Shown: positions 1 to 10,006 of the stretch, piece by piece
Numbering within the stretch: position 1 is the first letter of the stretch
Layout of the letters: each line of letters opens with the position of its first letter
Assembly (NCBI GenBank): GCA_009694215.1
Contig: SHVN01000002.1
Location: forward strand, 1-64,000
Direction: 5' to 3'
Source of the DNA: Xanthobacteraceae bacterium
GTDB taxonomy: Bacteria; Pseudomonadota; Alphaproteobacteria; Rhizobiales; Xanthobacteraceae
Length of the DNA stretch: 64,000 nt
Notes under the pieces: generated by a model
Databases searched by the model: none
What the model saw: only the letters and a program-made list of their open reading frames with translations
What the model was told of the DNA's origin: nothing
Position numbers and translations under genes: made by a program

Positions 1-2
1 CT

Positions 3-629
3 GGCTGTCCGTGGCGCCTGCTGCCGAGCGATTTGCCGCCGTGGAGCACGATCTATCGCTGGTTTGCGACGTTCCGCGATGAAGGCCGCTTCGAGAAGAT
101 CAATCATGCCCTGGTCATGCTCGACCGCGAACGGATCGGCCGCCAATGCAGCCCCACAGGTGCGATCATTGACAGCCAGAGCGTCAAGACGACCGAGGCC
201 GGTGGGCCGCGCGGCTACGACGCCGGAAAGAAGATCAGCGGACGCAAGCGCCACGCACTGGTCGATACGGACGGGCGTGGCCTCGTGCTCGAACCGCATC
301 CGGCGAGCATCCAGGATCGCGATGGCGGTGGACCACTTCTGCGCGCCTCGCGCCGCGTCTTTATCCAGCGGGTCTTCGCCGACGGCGGTTATGCAGGTGA
401 GAAAGTTGCCACGGCGACATTGATCGCGGTCGAGATCGTGCGTAAGAACCCTGATCAGATCGGCTTCGCCGTTCAGCCGCGACGCTGGGTCGTCGAACGG
501 TCCTTTGCCTGGATCGGGCGCAATCGGCGATTGGCAAAGGACTTCGAGGCTACCATCGACTCCGCACGCGCCTTCCTCTACGCCGCCTCCGTCATGCTCC
601 TCGTGCGCCGAATTGCGCGGGCCTCATGA
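3..629 (+). mobile_element. IS5-family transposase, 5' end cut by the window edge
   Basis: This is the 3' part of a DDE transposase that moves an IS5-type insertion sequence by cut and paste. The frame is open from base 3 (…GCPWRLLPSDLPPW), so the ORF-track start at 33 is internal and the true start lies outside the window. The catalytic acidic residues are visible in IIDSQS (D), FADGGY (D) and VVERSF (E). The reading frame has no stop or frameshift to the natural C-terminus (LLVRRIARAS), so the visible part looks intact. A likely right terminal repeat follows the stop codon. The assignment to the family is firm; the subgroup (IS427/IS1031-like) is inferred. Confidence 0.9.
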
Positions 630-648
630 CTTTCGAAACCGACTCTTA
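628..648. repeat. Probable right terminal inverted repeat of the IS5-family element
   Basis: Directly after the transposase stop lies ctttcgaaaccgactctta, which resembles the ends of IS427/IS1031-type elements. The left end is outside the window, so the inverted match and the target duplication cannot be confirmed here. Confidence 0.45.
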
Positions 649-983
649 GGGGGGAATCCCAGAGCTTCAGAAAGCGCCGAACAGAACCGCGCCGACGAAA
701 ACGATCGCCGCGCAGACCGCATGCACATTCAGAGAGCAAGGTCATATCCAGCTTCAGGCCTCTTGGTTGGACTGCACTGGAGTCTACCAGACTCGGCCTC
801 CGACTAAAGTTACAAACATGTTGCAGCGCCAGACCGTCCCTGCCGCCACTGTCCCGGCGTAGCTCTATGAATTCACTGGCAAAAAAATCCGGCGCGAACA
901 CTGCCTAGGGCCAGGAGGCAGTTGCACGTCACAGCACATTCTTTAGACATCTACAAGCTGGAGGGGTGACACGAGGCCTTTGC
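649..983. other. Gene-free stretch next to the IS element
   Basis: No convincing gene is seen here. The minus-strand ORF 578-901 crosses the transposase stop and has no recognisable features. The only structure is a perfect 6-bp inverted repeat with a 3-base spacer, GAGTCTaccAGACTC at 780-794, in a stretch that could be an old promoter or operator. Nothing beside it tells what it would control. Confidence 0.4.
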
Positions 984-2249
984 TCATGCCCTCCGGGCGA
1001 TCACGGACTCGACGAACAGGGCGGCTTCGAGCGTCGCTTGGTCGCCGCCGAACCGCCCGATCACCTGCATGCCGAGCGGCAGGCCATTGGGATCGACGAG
1101 GCCCGGCACGTTCACGCACGGGGTCCCCATCAGCGTCCAAAGACGGTTGAAGGTCGAGCTGCCGGTGGAGCCGAGACCTTTGGGCGCGGCTCCCGGCGCC
1201 GACGGCGACAGGATCACATCGAAGTCCGCCATCAGCTCCGACAGCGCGCGACGTGCCTGGTTCGACGTGTGCCTGGCGTCGTCGTAAGCGCCGGCGCCGA
1301 TCGCGAAGCCCGTCTCGACCAGTTCCCTCACGCCCTTGGCGAGTTGGTCCCGGGAGCGCTCGTATTCGGAGGCGAGCGAGCGCGCCGCCTCGTAGGCATG
1401 GATGACCGAATGCGCCCGGAATGCGCTGGCGATGACCGGGGGCAGCTTGATGTCGCGCACGCGCGCCATACCGGCCGAGGCCGCGCGCGCGACGCTGTCG
1501 AGCGCGGCCACCATGTCGTCGCTGGCCGGCGCCCAGGGCTGATCGCGCAGCACGCCGATGCGCGGCGACGATGGTTTGCTGCCGTCGACGCGGAGATCGC
1601 GGTCGCTGATCGCCGCCGCGGCGAAGGCCACGTCCGCGACCGTAGCTGCGAATAACCCCGCGGTGTCGAGATGCCAGGACACGCATTTCATGCCGCCGGT
1701 CGGCAACAGCCGGTACGAGGGCTTGAATCCGGCGACGCCGCAGAAGCTCGCGGGCCGGATCACGGAGCCGCCGGTCTGGCTGCCGGTGGCCACGGGGAAG
1801 AATCCCGCGGCGACGCCCGCCGCCGAACCCGACGACGAGCCACCCGGCGTGTGCGCGAGGTTCATCGGATTGCGGGTCTTGCCGGGATCGATATGAGCGA
1901 ACTCGGTGGTGACGGTCTTGCCGAGCAGCGTGCCGCCATTGCGGCGGATGAGCGCGACCAGCGAGGCGTCGTACTTCGGCCCGTGACCGGCATAGATCGT
2001 CGAGCCGTATTCGGTCGGCATGTCGGCGGTGTCGAAGATGTCCTTGAGCGCGACGGGCAGGCCGCGCAGCGGCGTATCTTTCAGGCCCGGCCGTTCCGCG
2101 GCCTTGCGCGCTCCCTCAAGATCGAGCGTGACGAAGGCGCCGACCTCGCTCTCGCGCTTTGCGATGGCGCCTGCGCAGAGATCGAGTGCCTGCGCAGGCG
2201 TGAGCTCGCCGTCCTCGATGGCGTGGGCAAGGCCCAGGGCTGACAGCAT
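984..2249 (-). CDS. Amidase signature-family hydrolase
   Basis: This 421-aa protein is an amidase signature enzyme that hydrolyses carboxamides by a Ser-cisSer-Lys mechanism. The catalytic elements are visible: Lys69 in ALKDIFD, the Ser cluster at 138-140 in PGGSSSG, and nucleophile Ser162 in TGGSVIRP. The ORF track runs on to 2540, but those upstream residues are out-of-frame reading of the DUF2798 gene. The start MLSALGLAH at 2249 is chosen because it overlaps the upstream stop as TGATG, the sign of translational coupling. No signal peptide is seen, so it should be cytoplasmic. The substrate cannot be told from sequence. Biuret hydrolases, aryl amidases and Glu-tRNA amidotransferase A subunits share the fold, but there are no gatB/gatC neighbours. 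Confidence 0.88.
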   Translation of the reverse strand: MLSALGLAHAIEDGELTPAQALDLCAGAIAKRESEVGAFVTLDLEGARKAAERPGLKDTPLRGLPVALKDIFDTADMPTEYGSTIYAGHGPKYDASLVALIRRNGGTLLGKTVTTEFAHIDPGKTRNPMNLAHTPGGSSSGSAAGVAAGFFPVATGSQTGGSVIRPASFCGVAGFKPSYRLLPTGGMKCVSWHLDTAGLFAATVADVAFAAAAISDRDLRVDGSKPSSPRIGVLRDQPWAPASDDMVAALDSVARAASAGMARVRDIKLPPVIASAFRAHSVIHAYEAARSLASEYERSRDQLAKGVRELVETGFAIGAGAYDDARHTSNQARRALSELMADFDVILSPSAPGAAPKGLGSTGSSTFNRLWTLMGTPCVNVPGLVDPNGLPLGMQVIGRFGGDQATLEAALFVESVIARRA

Positions 2250-2479
2250 CAGGCCGGGCCGTCGATCAGGGACACGACGCGGGCGGTGAAGCGCCGCGCC
2301 ATCGGCATGACCAGATAGGCGGTTCCCGCCGCGATCGGCCAGGCGATGAGGTAGGCCTTGCCCCATTGCCAGAGGAAATCGGACCGCAGGCCGAGGTTGA
2401 GCCAGGTGACGATCAGTGTGACCATGAGCACCATCATCGACGACTGGGTCGCCGCGAGGATAAAACGAGCCTTGTCCAT
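2249..2479 (-). CDS. DUF2798 small membrane protein
   Basis: This 76-aa protein has two predicted membrane helices (about residues 8-28 and 40-60) and the family pattern WLNLGL…FLWQWGKAYLIAWPIA. The track start at 2530 adds a 17-residue non-membrane leader. MDKARFIL at 2479 is preferred because it begins just before helix 1. The stop shares its A with the amidase start (TGATG), so the two genes are very probably one transcript. DUF2798 proteins have no known function. Confidence 0.75.
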   Translation of the reverse strand: MDKARFILAATQSSMMVLMVTLIVTWLNLGLRSDFLWQWGKAYLIAWPIAAGTAYLVMPMARRFTARVVSLIDGPA

Positions 2480-2621
2480 TGCCGCTCCCCGGAGCCTGAA
2501 ACGCCGCAGCGTTTTGGCCTGAAAGGCCAAGCCTGATCAAGGCCGCAGTTACGATTGGTTCACCATAAACCCACGGTCAGCATTGAAGCATCCTTAACGG
2601 GGTTCCTCGCATTGTCCGCGC

Positions 2622-4016
2622 ATGTCGCGTGGCGTGCGTTGGGTGCTCATAGGTTCCGCAGCTTTGGTGACGCTGGCCGGATGCGGCCGCGGCATCATGC
2701 AATATGCGGAGCGTGCGCAGTGGCGGCGCGAGGCGGAGGTGGCCTGCCTCAACTCCGGCACCGTCAGGGAGAGCGCCGGCATCGTCAAGATTTCGCCGAT
2801 CGAAGGCCCCGGCATGTGCGGCGCGGACGCTCCGCTGAAGGTCTCCGCGCTCGGCGAAGGCTCGGCGCTGGGCTATGTCGACGAGCCCATTCGCCCGCCC
2901 GGGTCGATTGCCGGGGGAGGCCGTCCGGCGGCGGAGCCGCGCTGGCCGATCCAGCAGCAGCCCTATCCGCCGCCGCGCGCACAGCCGCAGTATGTTTCCC
3001 CGCAACCCGGCGCGCCGATGTCGATCGAAGCGCCCGGCACCGCGCAGTATCCGCAGCAGCAGCTTGGCGCGCCGCCGTCCAATCTGCAGGCGCCGCCCGA
3101 CTGGCAGCGTAGCGGTGAGCGTCAGCCCGGCATGAACCAGGTTCTGGCCCGCCGTTCCGCCGCGCCGCCCATCGAGGACCACGACGAACTGCCGCCCTAC
3201 GCGCGGCCGGGCGCGGCACCGATCGGGCCGCCGCAATCCACACGGCCGCTGCCTCCGCTCGGTCCCCCGCGCAATCCGCAGCTTGCCGCCGCGACCCCGA
3301 TCGAGATCAGGCCCGTGGCGACGCTTGCCTGCCCGATCGTTTCCGCGCTCGACCGTTGGTTCGTCAACGCGGTGCAGCCCGCGGCGCGCAAGTGGTTCAA
3401 CCAGCCGGTGGTCGAGATCAAGCAGATCTCGGCCTATTCCTGCCGCGGCATGAACGGCCAGGCCGGCGCACAGATCTCTGAGCACGCCTTCGGCAATGCG
3501 CTCGACATCGCCGCCTTCGTGCTGGCCGACGGCCACCGCATCACCGTCAAGGGCAGCTGGAACGGTTCACCCGAGGAGCAGGGCTTTCTCCGCGACGTGC
3601 AGGCTTCCGCCTGCGACCAGTTCACGACGGTGCTGGCGCCGGGGTCGAACCAGTTTCACTACGACCATATCCACGTCGATCTGATGCGGCGGGCCAGCGG
3701 CCGGCGCATCTGCCAGCCGGGGGCGGTGGACGGCGAACTGGTGGCGTCGCGCGCCCGCAAGAACCCGGTCTATGCGTCGTCGCGGCCGATCGAGCCGCCG
3801 CCAACGCGGCGCTACGACCCTCCGGTGGAACCAGGCAGCGATCCGTTTGCCTGGCGCGGCGACGCCCGCCGCGGCGACCCGGCCACGACCGGGTCGATCG
3901 CCGCGCGCCGGCCCGGGATCAAGGATCCGACGGTCGAGGATCTCGACTGGGTCGAGGAGCCGGGTCCCCGCCCGGCCATCGACTGGAGCAGGGATAGCCG
4001 CCACAAGGTGCAGTGA
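2622..4016 (+). CDS. Extensin-like C-terminal domain lipoprotein (LAS-type peptidase fold)
   Basis: This 464-aa envelope protein starts with a lipoprotein signal (VTLAGC, lipid-bearing Cys about residue 21). A Pro/Gln-rich low-complexity stretch (about 90-225) follows, then an extensin-like C domain (about 233-355). That domain has the zinc-peptidase pattern SEHAFGNALD (about 286) and FHYDHIHVD (about 344), which matches the LAS metallopeptidase fold also found in peptidoglycan-cutting DD-peptidases. The last 100 residues are Pro/Arg-rich and disordered-looking. The family is common in Hyphomicrobiales. Acting on peptidoglycan is inference from the fold; no substrate is established. Confidence 0.85.
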   Translation: MSRGVRWVLIGSAALVTLAGCGRGIMQYAERAQWRREAEVACLNSGTVRESAGIVKISPIEGPGMCGADAPLKVSALGEGSALGYVDEPIRPPGSIAGGGRPAAEPRWPIQQQPYPPPRAQPQYVSPQPGAPMSIEAPGTAQYPQQQLGAPPSNLQAPPDWQRSGERQPGMNQVLARRSAAPPIEDHDELPPYARPGAAPIGPPQSTRPLPPLGPPRNPQLAAATPIEIRPVATLACPIVSALDRWFVNAVQPAARKWFNQPVVEIKQISAYSCRGMNGQAGAQISEHAFGNALDIAAFVLADGHRITVKGSWNGSPEEQGFLRDVQASACDQFTTVLAPGSNQFHYDHIHVDLMRRASGRRICQPGAVDGELVASRARKNPVYASSRPIEPPPTRRYDPPVEPGSDPFAWRGDARRGDPATTGSIAARRPGIKDPTVEDLDWVEEPGPRPAIDWSRDSRHKVQ

Positions 4017-4118
4017 CCGGCGGTTCGGGGCGGCCTGAACGAAGTTGTATCGCGCGTATCGCGGCATCGAACCCACACGCCCGCTCAAGCGACCTATGCG
4101 TATCGAGGGACGAAACCC

Positions 4119-4349
4119 ATGATCCGCATCACGCTCGTTGCTGCCGCCGCGCTCGCAACCATCGCCACCGCCAGCCCCGCCATGGCGCAGGCCGGCGCGC
4201 CGGTCCGCACGCTTGAACAGCCCGCCACGGCTTCGGGCGTGACGGCCGCGAACGCCGAGCGGAAGGCCGCGCCCTGCGGCGACAAGAGCTGTGCCAGCAA
4301 GCTCCTCAAGCGCGACCGTTACGTCGCGGCCGCCCCGCTCGGCTGGTAA
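4119..4349 (+). CDS. Small secreted hypothetical protein
   Basis: This 76-aa ORF has a clear Sec signal peptide (residues 1-24, cleavage after SPAMA-QA) and a mature part of about 52 residues with two cysteines (PCGDKSC) that could form one disulfide. A good ribosome site (gaggga) lies about 9 bases before the ATG. It is a lone gene between the extensin-like and Tim44 genes on the same strand. I do not recognise a family. Confidence 0.65.
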   Translation: MIRITLVAAAALATIATASPAMAQAGAPVRTLEQPATASGVTAANAERKAAPCGDKSCASKLLKRDRYVAAAPLGW

Positions 4350-4534
4350 TGCCTCGACTTTCCGCCTTCGCAGTGCGGTAAGAGGCCGAAAACGCCCCAA
4401 AAGGTCAGAAAACCCGTTCGCCCCTGCGGCACTATGCAGCGTCCCTTCACGGGGCGTTGTCGCGTACCGATATAATGGCGGGACTACAAGGAATCGGGCC
4501 CAGAGCCCAACCGATAAAATACGAGGAAACACCA

Positions 4535-5485
4535 ATGCTCCGCACTTATCGCCCGATGCTCGCACTCATGGCCGTCGTGGCCGCGCTGGCATTCACAATT
4601 GCATCGGTTGACGCGCGCCCGACGGGCAGTTCCGGCAGCCGCGGCAACCACACGTTTTCGGCGCCCGCGGCGACGCAGACCGCGCCGCGCGCGGCTCCGA
4701 TCGAGCGCAGCATGACGCAGCCGGCTCGCCCCGGCGCGGCTACCACCCAGACCGCAGGCGCAGCAGGCCAGGCCGCAAGGCCCGGACTGTTCGGCGGTAT
4801 GTTCGGCGGCGGCTTGCTCGGCGGTCTTGCCGCCGGCTTTCTCGGCGCCGGCCTGTTCGGCATGCTGTCCGGCAGCGGCTTCATGGGCGGGATGGGCGGC
4901 TTCGCCTCGATCCTCGGCCTGATCCTGCAGGTCGCGCTGGTCGTGATCGTCGCGCGCCTCGCCTGGGCCTGGTGGCAGCGCCGCAATCAGCCGGCGCTGG
5001 CAACCGGACCCTCGTTGCGCGACAATCTGTCGAACGACCGGCCGAGCGTCGGCGGCTTTGGCGGCGGATCGCCGGCTCCGGCCGACGAGCCGATCGAGAT
5101 CACGCCCGCGGACTTCGACGCGTTCGAGAAATTGCTCGGCGACATCCAGACCGCCTACGGCAAGGAAGACCTCGGCGCGCTGCGCGTGCACATGACCCCG
5201 GAAATGCTGTCGTACTACTCCGAGGAACTGGCGCAGAACTCAAGCCGCGGCGTCGTCAACCAGATCTCCGACGTGAAGCTCCTGCAGGGCGACCTCTCGG
5301 AATCCTGGCGCGAGATCAACGACGACTACGCCACCGTGGCGATGCGCTATTCGCTCACCGACCGGATGGTCGATCGTGCGACCGGCCGCGTCGTCTCGGA
5401 GGAGCCGTCCGAGGCCACCGAGTTCTGGACCTTCCGCCGCGCGCGCGACGGCCAGTGGATGCTCTCGGCGGTCCAGCAGACCTGA
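4535..5485 (+). CDS. Tim44-like domain membrane protein
   Basis: This 316-aa protein has an N-terminal hydrophobic signal or anchor (about 8-25), an Ala/Pro/Gln-rich region and a Gly-rich hydrophobic stretch (LFGGMFGGGLLGG, about 85-123). A membrane helix (about 127-147) precedes a soluble Tim44-like domain (about 190-316). Tim44-like domains take the NTF2-type fold; in bacteria they are membrane-associated and of unclear role. MLRTYRPM at 4535 is preferred to the track start at 4457 because it follows gagga at good spacing and starts the hydrophobic leader. A strong terminator follows. Confidence 0.85.
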   Translation: MLRTYRPMLALMAVVAALAFTIASVDARPTGSSGSRGNHTFSAPAATQTAPRAAPIERSMTQPARPGAATTQTAGAAGQAARPGLFGGMFGGGLLGGLAAGFLGAGLFGMLSGSGFMGGMGGFASILGLILQVALVVIVARLAWAWWQRRNQPALATGPSLRDNLSNDRPSVGGFGGGSPAPADEPIEITPADFDAFEKLLGDIQTAYGKEDLGALRVHMTPEMLSYYSEELAQNSSRGVVNQISDVKLLQGDLSESWREINDDYATVAMRYSLTDRMVDRATGRVVSEEPSEATEFWTFRRARDGQWMLSAVQQT

Positions 5486-5508
5486 TCGCAAACGCAGACT
5501 GAATTCAG

Positions 5509-5540
5509 ATGGCCGGGCCGAAAGCCCGGCCATTTTGTTT
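5509..5540. terminator. Rho-independent terminator between convergent genes
   Basis: A perfect 10-bp stem ATGGCCGGGC/GCCCGGCCAT with a 5-base loop (CGAAA) is followed by ttttgttttc. It lies 24 bases after the Tim44 gene and 5 bases before the end of the convergent GYD gene, so it can serve both. Confidence 0.85.
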
Positions 5541-5544
5541 TCGA

Positions 5545-5838
5545 TCAAGGCAGGTTCTTCAGAAACTCGATGTGCTCCGGCTCGTCGAACGCCCGCATCG
5601 TCGTGGTGCGAACATTGCCCTTGGAATTGACGGTCAGCACATATTTGGCGACGGCTTCGTCATTCGGCGCCTCGATGACCTGGACGAAGTCATAGGGCCC
5701 GAACGTCATGTAAACGTTCTTGCGGACGATGCCGAGTTTTGCCGCGGTATCCCGGGAGGATTGTTGCCGGTTGGGAATGTCCGCGACGTTCTTTGCACCG
5801 TGATCGGTGGAATTCACTAGAAGGATGTAGGTGCCCAT
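5545..5838 (-). CDS. GYD domain protein
   Basis: This 97-aa cytosolic protein belongs to the GYD family (PF08734), small ferredoxin-fold-like proteins of unknown role. The family pattern is seen in YILLVNSTDHGAK near the start and in FGPYDFVQVIEAPND in the middle, which replaces the canonical G-Y-D by GPYD. It lies 20 bases downstream of the RidA-family gene on the same strand and probably shares its transcript. Confidence 0.82.
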   Translation of the reverse strand: MGTYILLVNSTDHGAKNVADIPNRQQSSRDTAAKLGIVRKNVYMTFGPYDFVQVIEAPNDEAVAKYVLTVNSKGNVRTTTMRAFDEPEHIEFLKNLP

Positions 5839-5858
5839 CGTTCGTCCCTCTCAAGCCA

Positions 5859-6287
5859 TCATGGCACGTAGCCGATGGCCTCGACCTCAAGCCCGCAATC
5901 GAACGGCGTCCGGCCGGCCTGCATGCGCGTGCGCGCCGGCAGCGTTTCCTGGCTGCTGAAGTAGGTCCGGTAGATGCGGTCGAATTCCTCCTGCTGCCGC
6001 TGGTCCTTGAGCCAGACGATAACCTTGAGCAGGCAATCCATGTTGGAGCCGGCGGCTTCTACGAGCTTCTTCAGATGGTCCATCACGATCCGCACCTGGC
6101 GCTCGAACGGGATGTCGGGGAACGCTGGGATCGGTTGCTTGTTGGCGCGCGCGGACCTGAGCAGCGCGGAGAATCCCGCATCGAACGGCGGCAGACCGGA
6201 GACATAGATCATGTCGCCGTGCCGGACGCAGAGATTGAACGGCCCCCCGGTCTCGGGGACGTCGGCCTTGATGACTTGTTTGTGCAT
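5859..6287 (-). CDS. RidA family (YjgF/UK114) enamine/imine deaminase-like protein
   Basis: This 142-aa protein matches the length and pattern of RidA-family proteins, which as homotrimers hydrolyse reactive enamines/imines to ketones and ammonia. The start follows an excellent ribosome site (gaggagaggatcgac). The N-terminal half holds VRHGDMIYVSG, and the C-terminal half ends with LPARTRMQAGR, the region that carries the substrate-binding Arg in RidA. It lies 18 bases after the oxoprolinase-like gene, so imine or lactam chemistry in one pathway is plausible but not shown. Confidence 0.85.
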   Translation of the reverse strand: MHKQVIKADVPETGGPFNLCVRHGDMIYVSGLPPFDAGFSALLRSARANKQPIPAFPDIPFERQVRIVMDHLKKLVEAAGSNMDCLLKVIVWLKDQRQQEEFDRIYRTYFSSQETLPARTRMQAGRTPFDCGLEVEAIGYVP

Positions 6288-6305
6288 GTCGATCCTCTCC
6301 TCAAT

Positions 6306-9300
6306 CTAAGGCCTGCCGTACCCGCCCGCGGTCGGGGTCTGGATGATGATCGCCTCGCCCGCGTCCACTACCGTGGCGTCGGCGCCTTTGAGGCGCTCCA
6401 TCGTGCCGTCGTTGCGGCGAACCCAGTTCTCGCCGATCTGGCCGTCCCCGCCGCCGGCCATGCCGAACGGCGGGATGCGGCGGTGGCCAGACAGCACGGT
6501 GTATTCCATCTTTTCCAGGAACCGGATGGTGCGGCGAATGCCGTCGCCGGCATTCCACTTGCCCTTGCCGCCGGAGCCCTTGCGGATGTGGAAGTCTTCC
6601 AGCACCACCGGATAGCGGAATTCGAGGATCTCCGGATCGGTGAGCCTCGTGTTGGTCATGTGGGTGTGCACGGCGTCGGTGCCGGGGAAGCCGGGCCCCG
6701 CGGGTGAGCCCGAGCAGATGGTCTCGTAATATTGATACGTGTTGTTGCCGAAGTTGACGTTGTTCATCGTCCCTTGCGCCCCGGCCATGGCGCCGAGCGC
6801 GCCGAGCAAGGTGTCGGTGACCATCTGCGACACCTCGACATTGCCGGCCACGACCGCGGCGGGGTAGTGCGGCCGCAACATGGAATTGTCCGGGATGACG
6901 ATGTTGATCGGACGCAGGCAACCGGCGTTCATCGGGATGTCGTCATCGACCATGACGCGGAACACGTAGAGCACGGCGGCGCGGGTGACAGGCTCCGGCG
7001 CGTTGAAGTTTGTGCCCTGCTGCGGTGAGGTGCCGGTGAAATCGACGGTGGCCTCGCGCTTCTTCTTGTCCACCGTGATCTTGACCTTGACGACGTTGCC
7101 CTGGTCGGCCTCGTAGCTGAACTCGCTGTCATGCAGACGGTCGATGACGCGCCGCACGCTTTCGTCGGCGTTGTCCTGGACGTGCTTCATGTAGGCGTGC
7201 ACGACGTTCAATCCAAACAACGTCACCATCTTGTGCAGCTCCTGCACCCCCTTTTCGTTGGCGGCGATCTGCGCCTTCAGGTCGTTGACGTTCTGGATCG
7301 GATTGCGCGCGGGATATTGCGCCTTGGTGAGCAGGTCCATTAACGCGGCCTCGCGGAACTTGCCGCGATCCACGAGCTTGAAATTGTCGATGTAGATGCC
7401 TTCCTCCTCGATCGAGGTGGCAATGGGCGACATCGAGCCCGGCGCGATGCCGCCGATGTCGGCGTGATGGCCGCGGCTCGCCACCCAGAACAGCATCTTC
7501 TTCTGGGCGCGGTCGAACACCGGCGTGCAGACCGTAAGGTCGGGAATGTGGGTGCCGCCGTTGTAGGGCGCGTTGATGAGGTAGGAATCGCCCGGCCGGA
7601 TTCTTCCCTTGTTCTCGCGGATAATGGTCTCCACCGCGCGGTCCATCGAGCCGAGATGCACCGGCATGTGTGGGGCGTTGGCGACAAGCGTGGCATCGGC
7701 CGCGAACACCGCGCAGGAGAAGTCGAGCCGCTCCTTGATGTTGACGGAGTAGGCGGTGTTCTGCAGCGATACGCCCATCTGCTCGGCGATCGACATGAAC
7801 AGGTTGTTGAACACTTCGAGCATGATCGGATCGGCCTTGGTGCCGACGGCCTTGGTGCGTTGCAGCGCCACGACGCGCTTGAGCACGAGGTGATTCTTCG
7901 CGGTGATTGAGGCCTGCCATCCGTCTTCGAGAACGATGGTCTGGTGCGGCTCGATGACGATGGCGGGGCCTTTGACCTTATGACCGGGCGAAAGCTGCTC
8001 GCGGGTGTAGACTGAGGCCTTGTGCCATTTTCCGTTCGAGAAGAACTGCGTCGCGCGAGCGGGCGGGGGGAGTTTTTGCCGCGACCTCCGAAGCACCTTC
8101 TCGCGGAATTTCGCGCCGCCGCCGACCGCTTCGACCGACACCGCCTCGACCACCAGTTGCTTCGTCCGGTCGATGAATCCGAAGCGGGCCTTGTGGGCCT
8201 TCTCGAAGGCGGATTTCATCTTGGCGAGCGTGTCCGCCTCCACCACCAGCGGCGTGTCGGTGCCGGCGTAGCGGATGTGGGCGCGGACGATGATCTTGAC
8301 CTTCCCTGCGGGGACGCCCTGGCCGGCGACCTCGGCTCGGGCCGCCTTGCCGAGGCGGCCGCCCTCGCGCTTGATGGCGGCGAGCGCCTTGCCGCCGAGA
8401 TTTTCCTCGATTGCCAGCTGCCGCGTGGCGCGGATGTCGGCTAGGCCCATGCCGTAGGCGGACAGCAGCGACGACAACGGGTGGATCAGCACTTCGGTCA
8501 TGCCGAGCGCATCGGCAACCAGGCACGCGTGCTGGCCGCCGGCGCCGCCGAAGCAGTTGATCGCATAGCGGGTGACGTCGTAGCCGCGCTGCACGGAAAT
8601 CTTCTTGATCGCGTTGGCCATGTTCTCGACGGCGATCTTGATGAAGCCGTCGGCGATCTCTTCGGCGGATTTTCCGCCGACGTCTTTCGCCAGTTCCGCG
8701 AACGCCGTTTTCACCGCGTCCGCATCGAGGGGCTGGTTCTGCTCGGGGCCGAAAATCTTCGGGAAGAAATCGGGGATGAGCTTTCCGACCAGCACATTGG
8801 CGTCGGTGACGGCGAGCGGGCCGCCGCGCCGGTAGCATTTCGGGCCGGGGTTGGCGCCGGCGCTGTCGGGGCCGACGCGGAAGCGCGCGCCGTCGAAATG
8901 CAGGATCGAGCCGCCACCGGCGGCGACGGTGTGGATCAGCATCATCGGCGCGCGCATCCGCACGCCGGCGACCTCGGTCTCGAAGGCGCGCTCGTATTCG
9001 CCATCGTAGTGCGACACGTCCGTCGAGGTGCCGCCCATGTCGAAGCCGATCAGCTCGCGAAAGCCCGCCTCGCGGCCGGTCTCTGCCATGCCGACCACGC
9101 CGCCGGCAGGCCCGGATAGGATCGCGTCCTTGCCCTGGAATAACTCGGCGGCGGTGAGGCCGCCCGACGACATCATGAACATCAGCCGCGCGCCGGACTT
9201 TTTGGCGTCGAGCTCGGAATCCACCGTGGCGACATAGCGGCGCAGGATGGGAGACAGGTAAGCGTCAACGACCGTCGTGTCGCCGCGGCCGACGAGCTTG

Positions 9301-9974
9301 ATCAGCGGCGAGACCTCGTGGCTGACTGAGACCTGTGGAAAATTCATCTCGCGGACAAGCTTGGCCACGCGCTGCTCATGCTTCGGATAGCGGTAGGCGT
9401 GCATGAACACGATCGCGATAGCCTTGATGCCGTCGGCCTTCGCGCGCTCGAGCTCGGCGCGCACCGGCGCGAGATCCAGCTCGCGCTCGATCGCGCCATC
9501 GGCGCGCATGCGCTCGTCGACCTCGAACACCTGCTCGAACAGCATCTCCGGCTTGATGATGTGCTTGGCAAAAATTTTCGGCCGTGCCTGGTATCCGATG
9601 CGCAATGCGTCGCGAAATCCCTTGGTGGTGAGCAGCAAGGTGCGGTCGCCCTTACGCTCCAGCAGCGCATTGGTTGCGACCGTGGTGCCCATCTTTACCG
9701 CGCCGACGAGGCCTGCCGGGATTGGCTCGCCTCTTGCAAGGCCCAGAAGATCGCGGATGCCCTGGACGGCCGCATCGCGATAGGCCTCAGGGTTCTCGGA
9801 GAGGAGCTTGTGGGCCGTGAGCGTGCCGTCCGGCCGCCGTCCCACCACGTCGGTGAAGGTGCCGCCGCGATCGATCCAGAAGTCCCATGCTTTCAGGTTC
9901 TGGGATTTCAGGTGGGCTTTCGCCGCAGCTTTGTTTTTGGGTTTCGCTTGCTTCATGCCAGTCTCAAACGCCAT
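6306..9974 (-). CDS. Hydantoinase/oxoprolinase family protein, fused HyuA-HyuB (5-oxoprolinase-like)
   Basis: This is a 1222-aa single-chain enzyme with an N-terminal HyuA half (about 30-690) and a C-terminal HyuB half (about 700-1222), as in ATP-dependent 5-oxoprolinases. The actin-like ATPase motifs are visible: [10 protein letters not shown] near the N-terminus, [12 protein letters not shown] in the middle, and [10 protein letters not shown]. HyuB begins at [13 protein letters not shown]-methylhydantoinases and acetone carboxylases share the fold, and the usual two-subunit forms are split, so the fusion favours an oxoprolinase-type reaction on a cyclic amide. The start may be at 9974 or at MKQAKPK (9956); neither has a clear ribosome site. 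It lies back to back with a TRAP transporter. Confidence 0.88.
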   Translation of the reverse strand: MAFETGMKQAKPKNKAAAKAHLKSQNLKAWDFWIDRGGTFTDVVGRRPDGTLTAHKLLSENPEAYRDAAVQGIRDLLGLARGEPIPAGLVGAVKMGTTVATNALLERKGDRTLLLTTKGFRDALRIGYQARPKIFAKHIIKPEMLFEQVFEVDERMRADGAIERELDLAPVRAELERAKADGIKAIAIVFMHAYRYPKHEQRVAKLVREMNFPQVSVSHEVSPLIKLVGRGDTTVVDAYLSPILRRYVATVDSELDAKKSGARLMFMMSSGGLTAAELFQGKDAILSGPAGGVVGMAETGREAGFRELIGFDMGGTSTDVSHYDGEYERAFETEVAGVRMRAPMMLIHTVAAGGGSILHFDGARFRVGPDSAGANPGPKCYRRGGPLAVTDANVLVGKLIPDFFPKIFGPEQNQPLDADAVKTAFAELAKDVGGKSAEEIADGFIKIAVENMANAIKKISVQRGYDVTRYAINCFGGAGGQHACLVADALGMTEVLIHPLSSLLSAYGMGLADIRATRQLAIEENLGGKALAAIKREGGRLGKAARAEVAGQGVPAGKVKIIVRAHIRYAGTDTPLVVEADTLAKMKSAFEKAHKARFGFIDRTKQLVVEAVSVEAVGGGAKFREKVLRRSRQKLPPPARATQFFSNGKWHKASVYTREQLSPGHKVKGPAIVIEPHQTIVLEDGWQASITAKNHLVLKRVVALQRTKAVGTKADPIMLEVFNNLFMSIAEQMGVSLQNTAYSVNIKERLDFSCAVFAADATLVANAPHMPVHLGSMDRAVETIIRENKGRIRPGDSYLINAPYNGGTHIPDLTVCTPVFDRAQKKMLFWVASRGHHADIGGIAPGSMSPIATSIEEEGIYIDNFKLVDRGKFREAALMDLLTKAQYPARNPIQNVNDLKAQIAANEKGVQELHKMVTLFGLNVVHAYMKHVQDNADESVRRVIDRLHDSEFSYEADQGNVVKVKITVDKKKREATVDFTGTSPQQGTNFNAPEPVTRAAVLYVFRVMVDDDIPMNAGCLRPINIVIPDNSMLRPHYPAAVVAGNVEVSQMVTDTLLGALGAMAGAQGTMNNVNFGNNTYQYYETICSGSPAGPGFPGTDAVHTHMTNTRLTDPEILEFRYPVVLEDFHIRKGSGGKGKWNAGDGIRRTIRFLEKMEYTVLSGHRRIPPFGMAGGGDGQIGENWVRRNDGTMERLKGADATVVDAGEAIIIQTPTAGGYGRP

Positions 9975-10006
9975 GATTGGTCTTGTTCACCGGGCTCCGG
10001 GGCATC

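Noticed and set aside
64-423. 119-aa ORF within the transposase
   Set aside because: Alternate frame of the IS5 transposase, not a programmed frameshift product as far as can be seen.
2577-3536. 319-aa minus-strand ORF opposite the extensin-like gene
   Set aside because: Arg-rich shadow; the plus-strand gene has a lipoprotein signal and a conserved peptidase domain.
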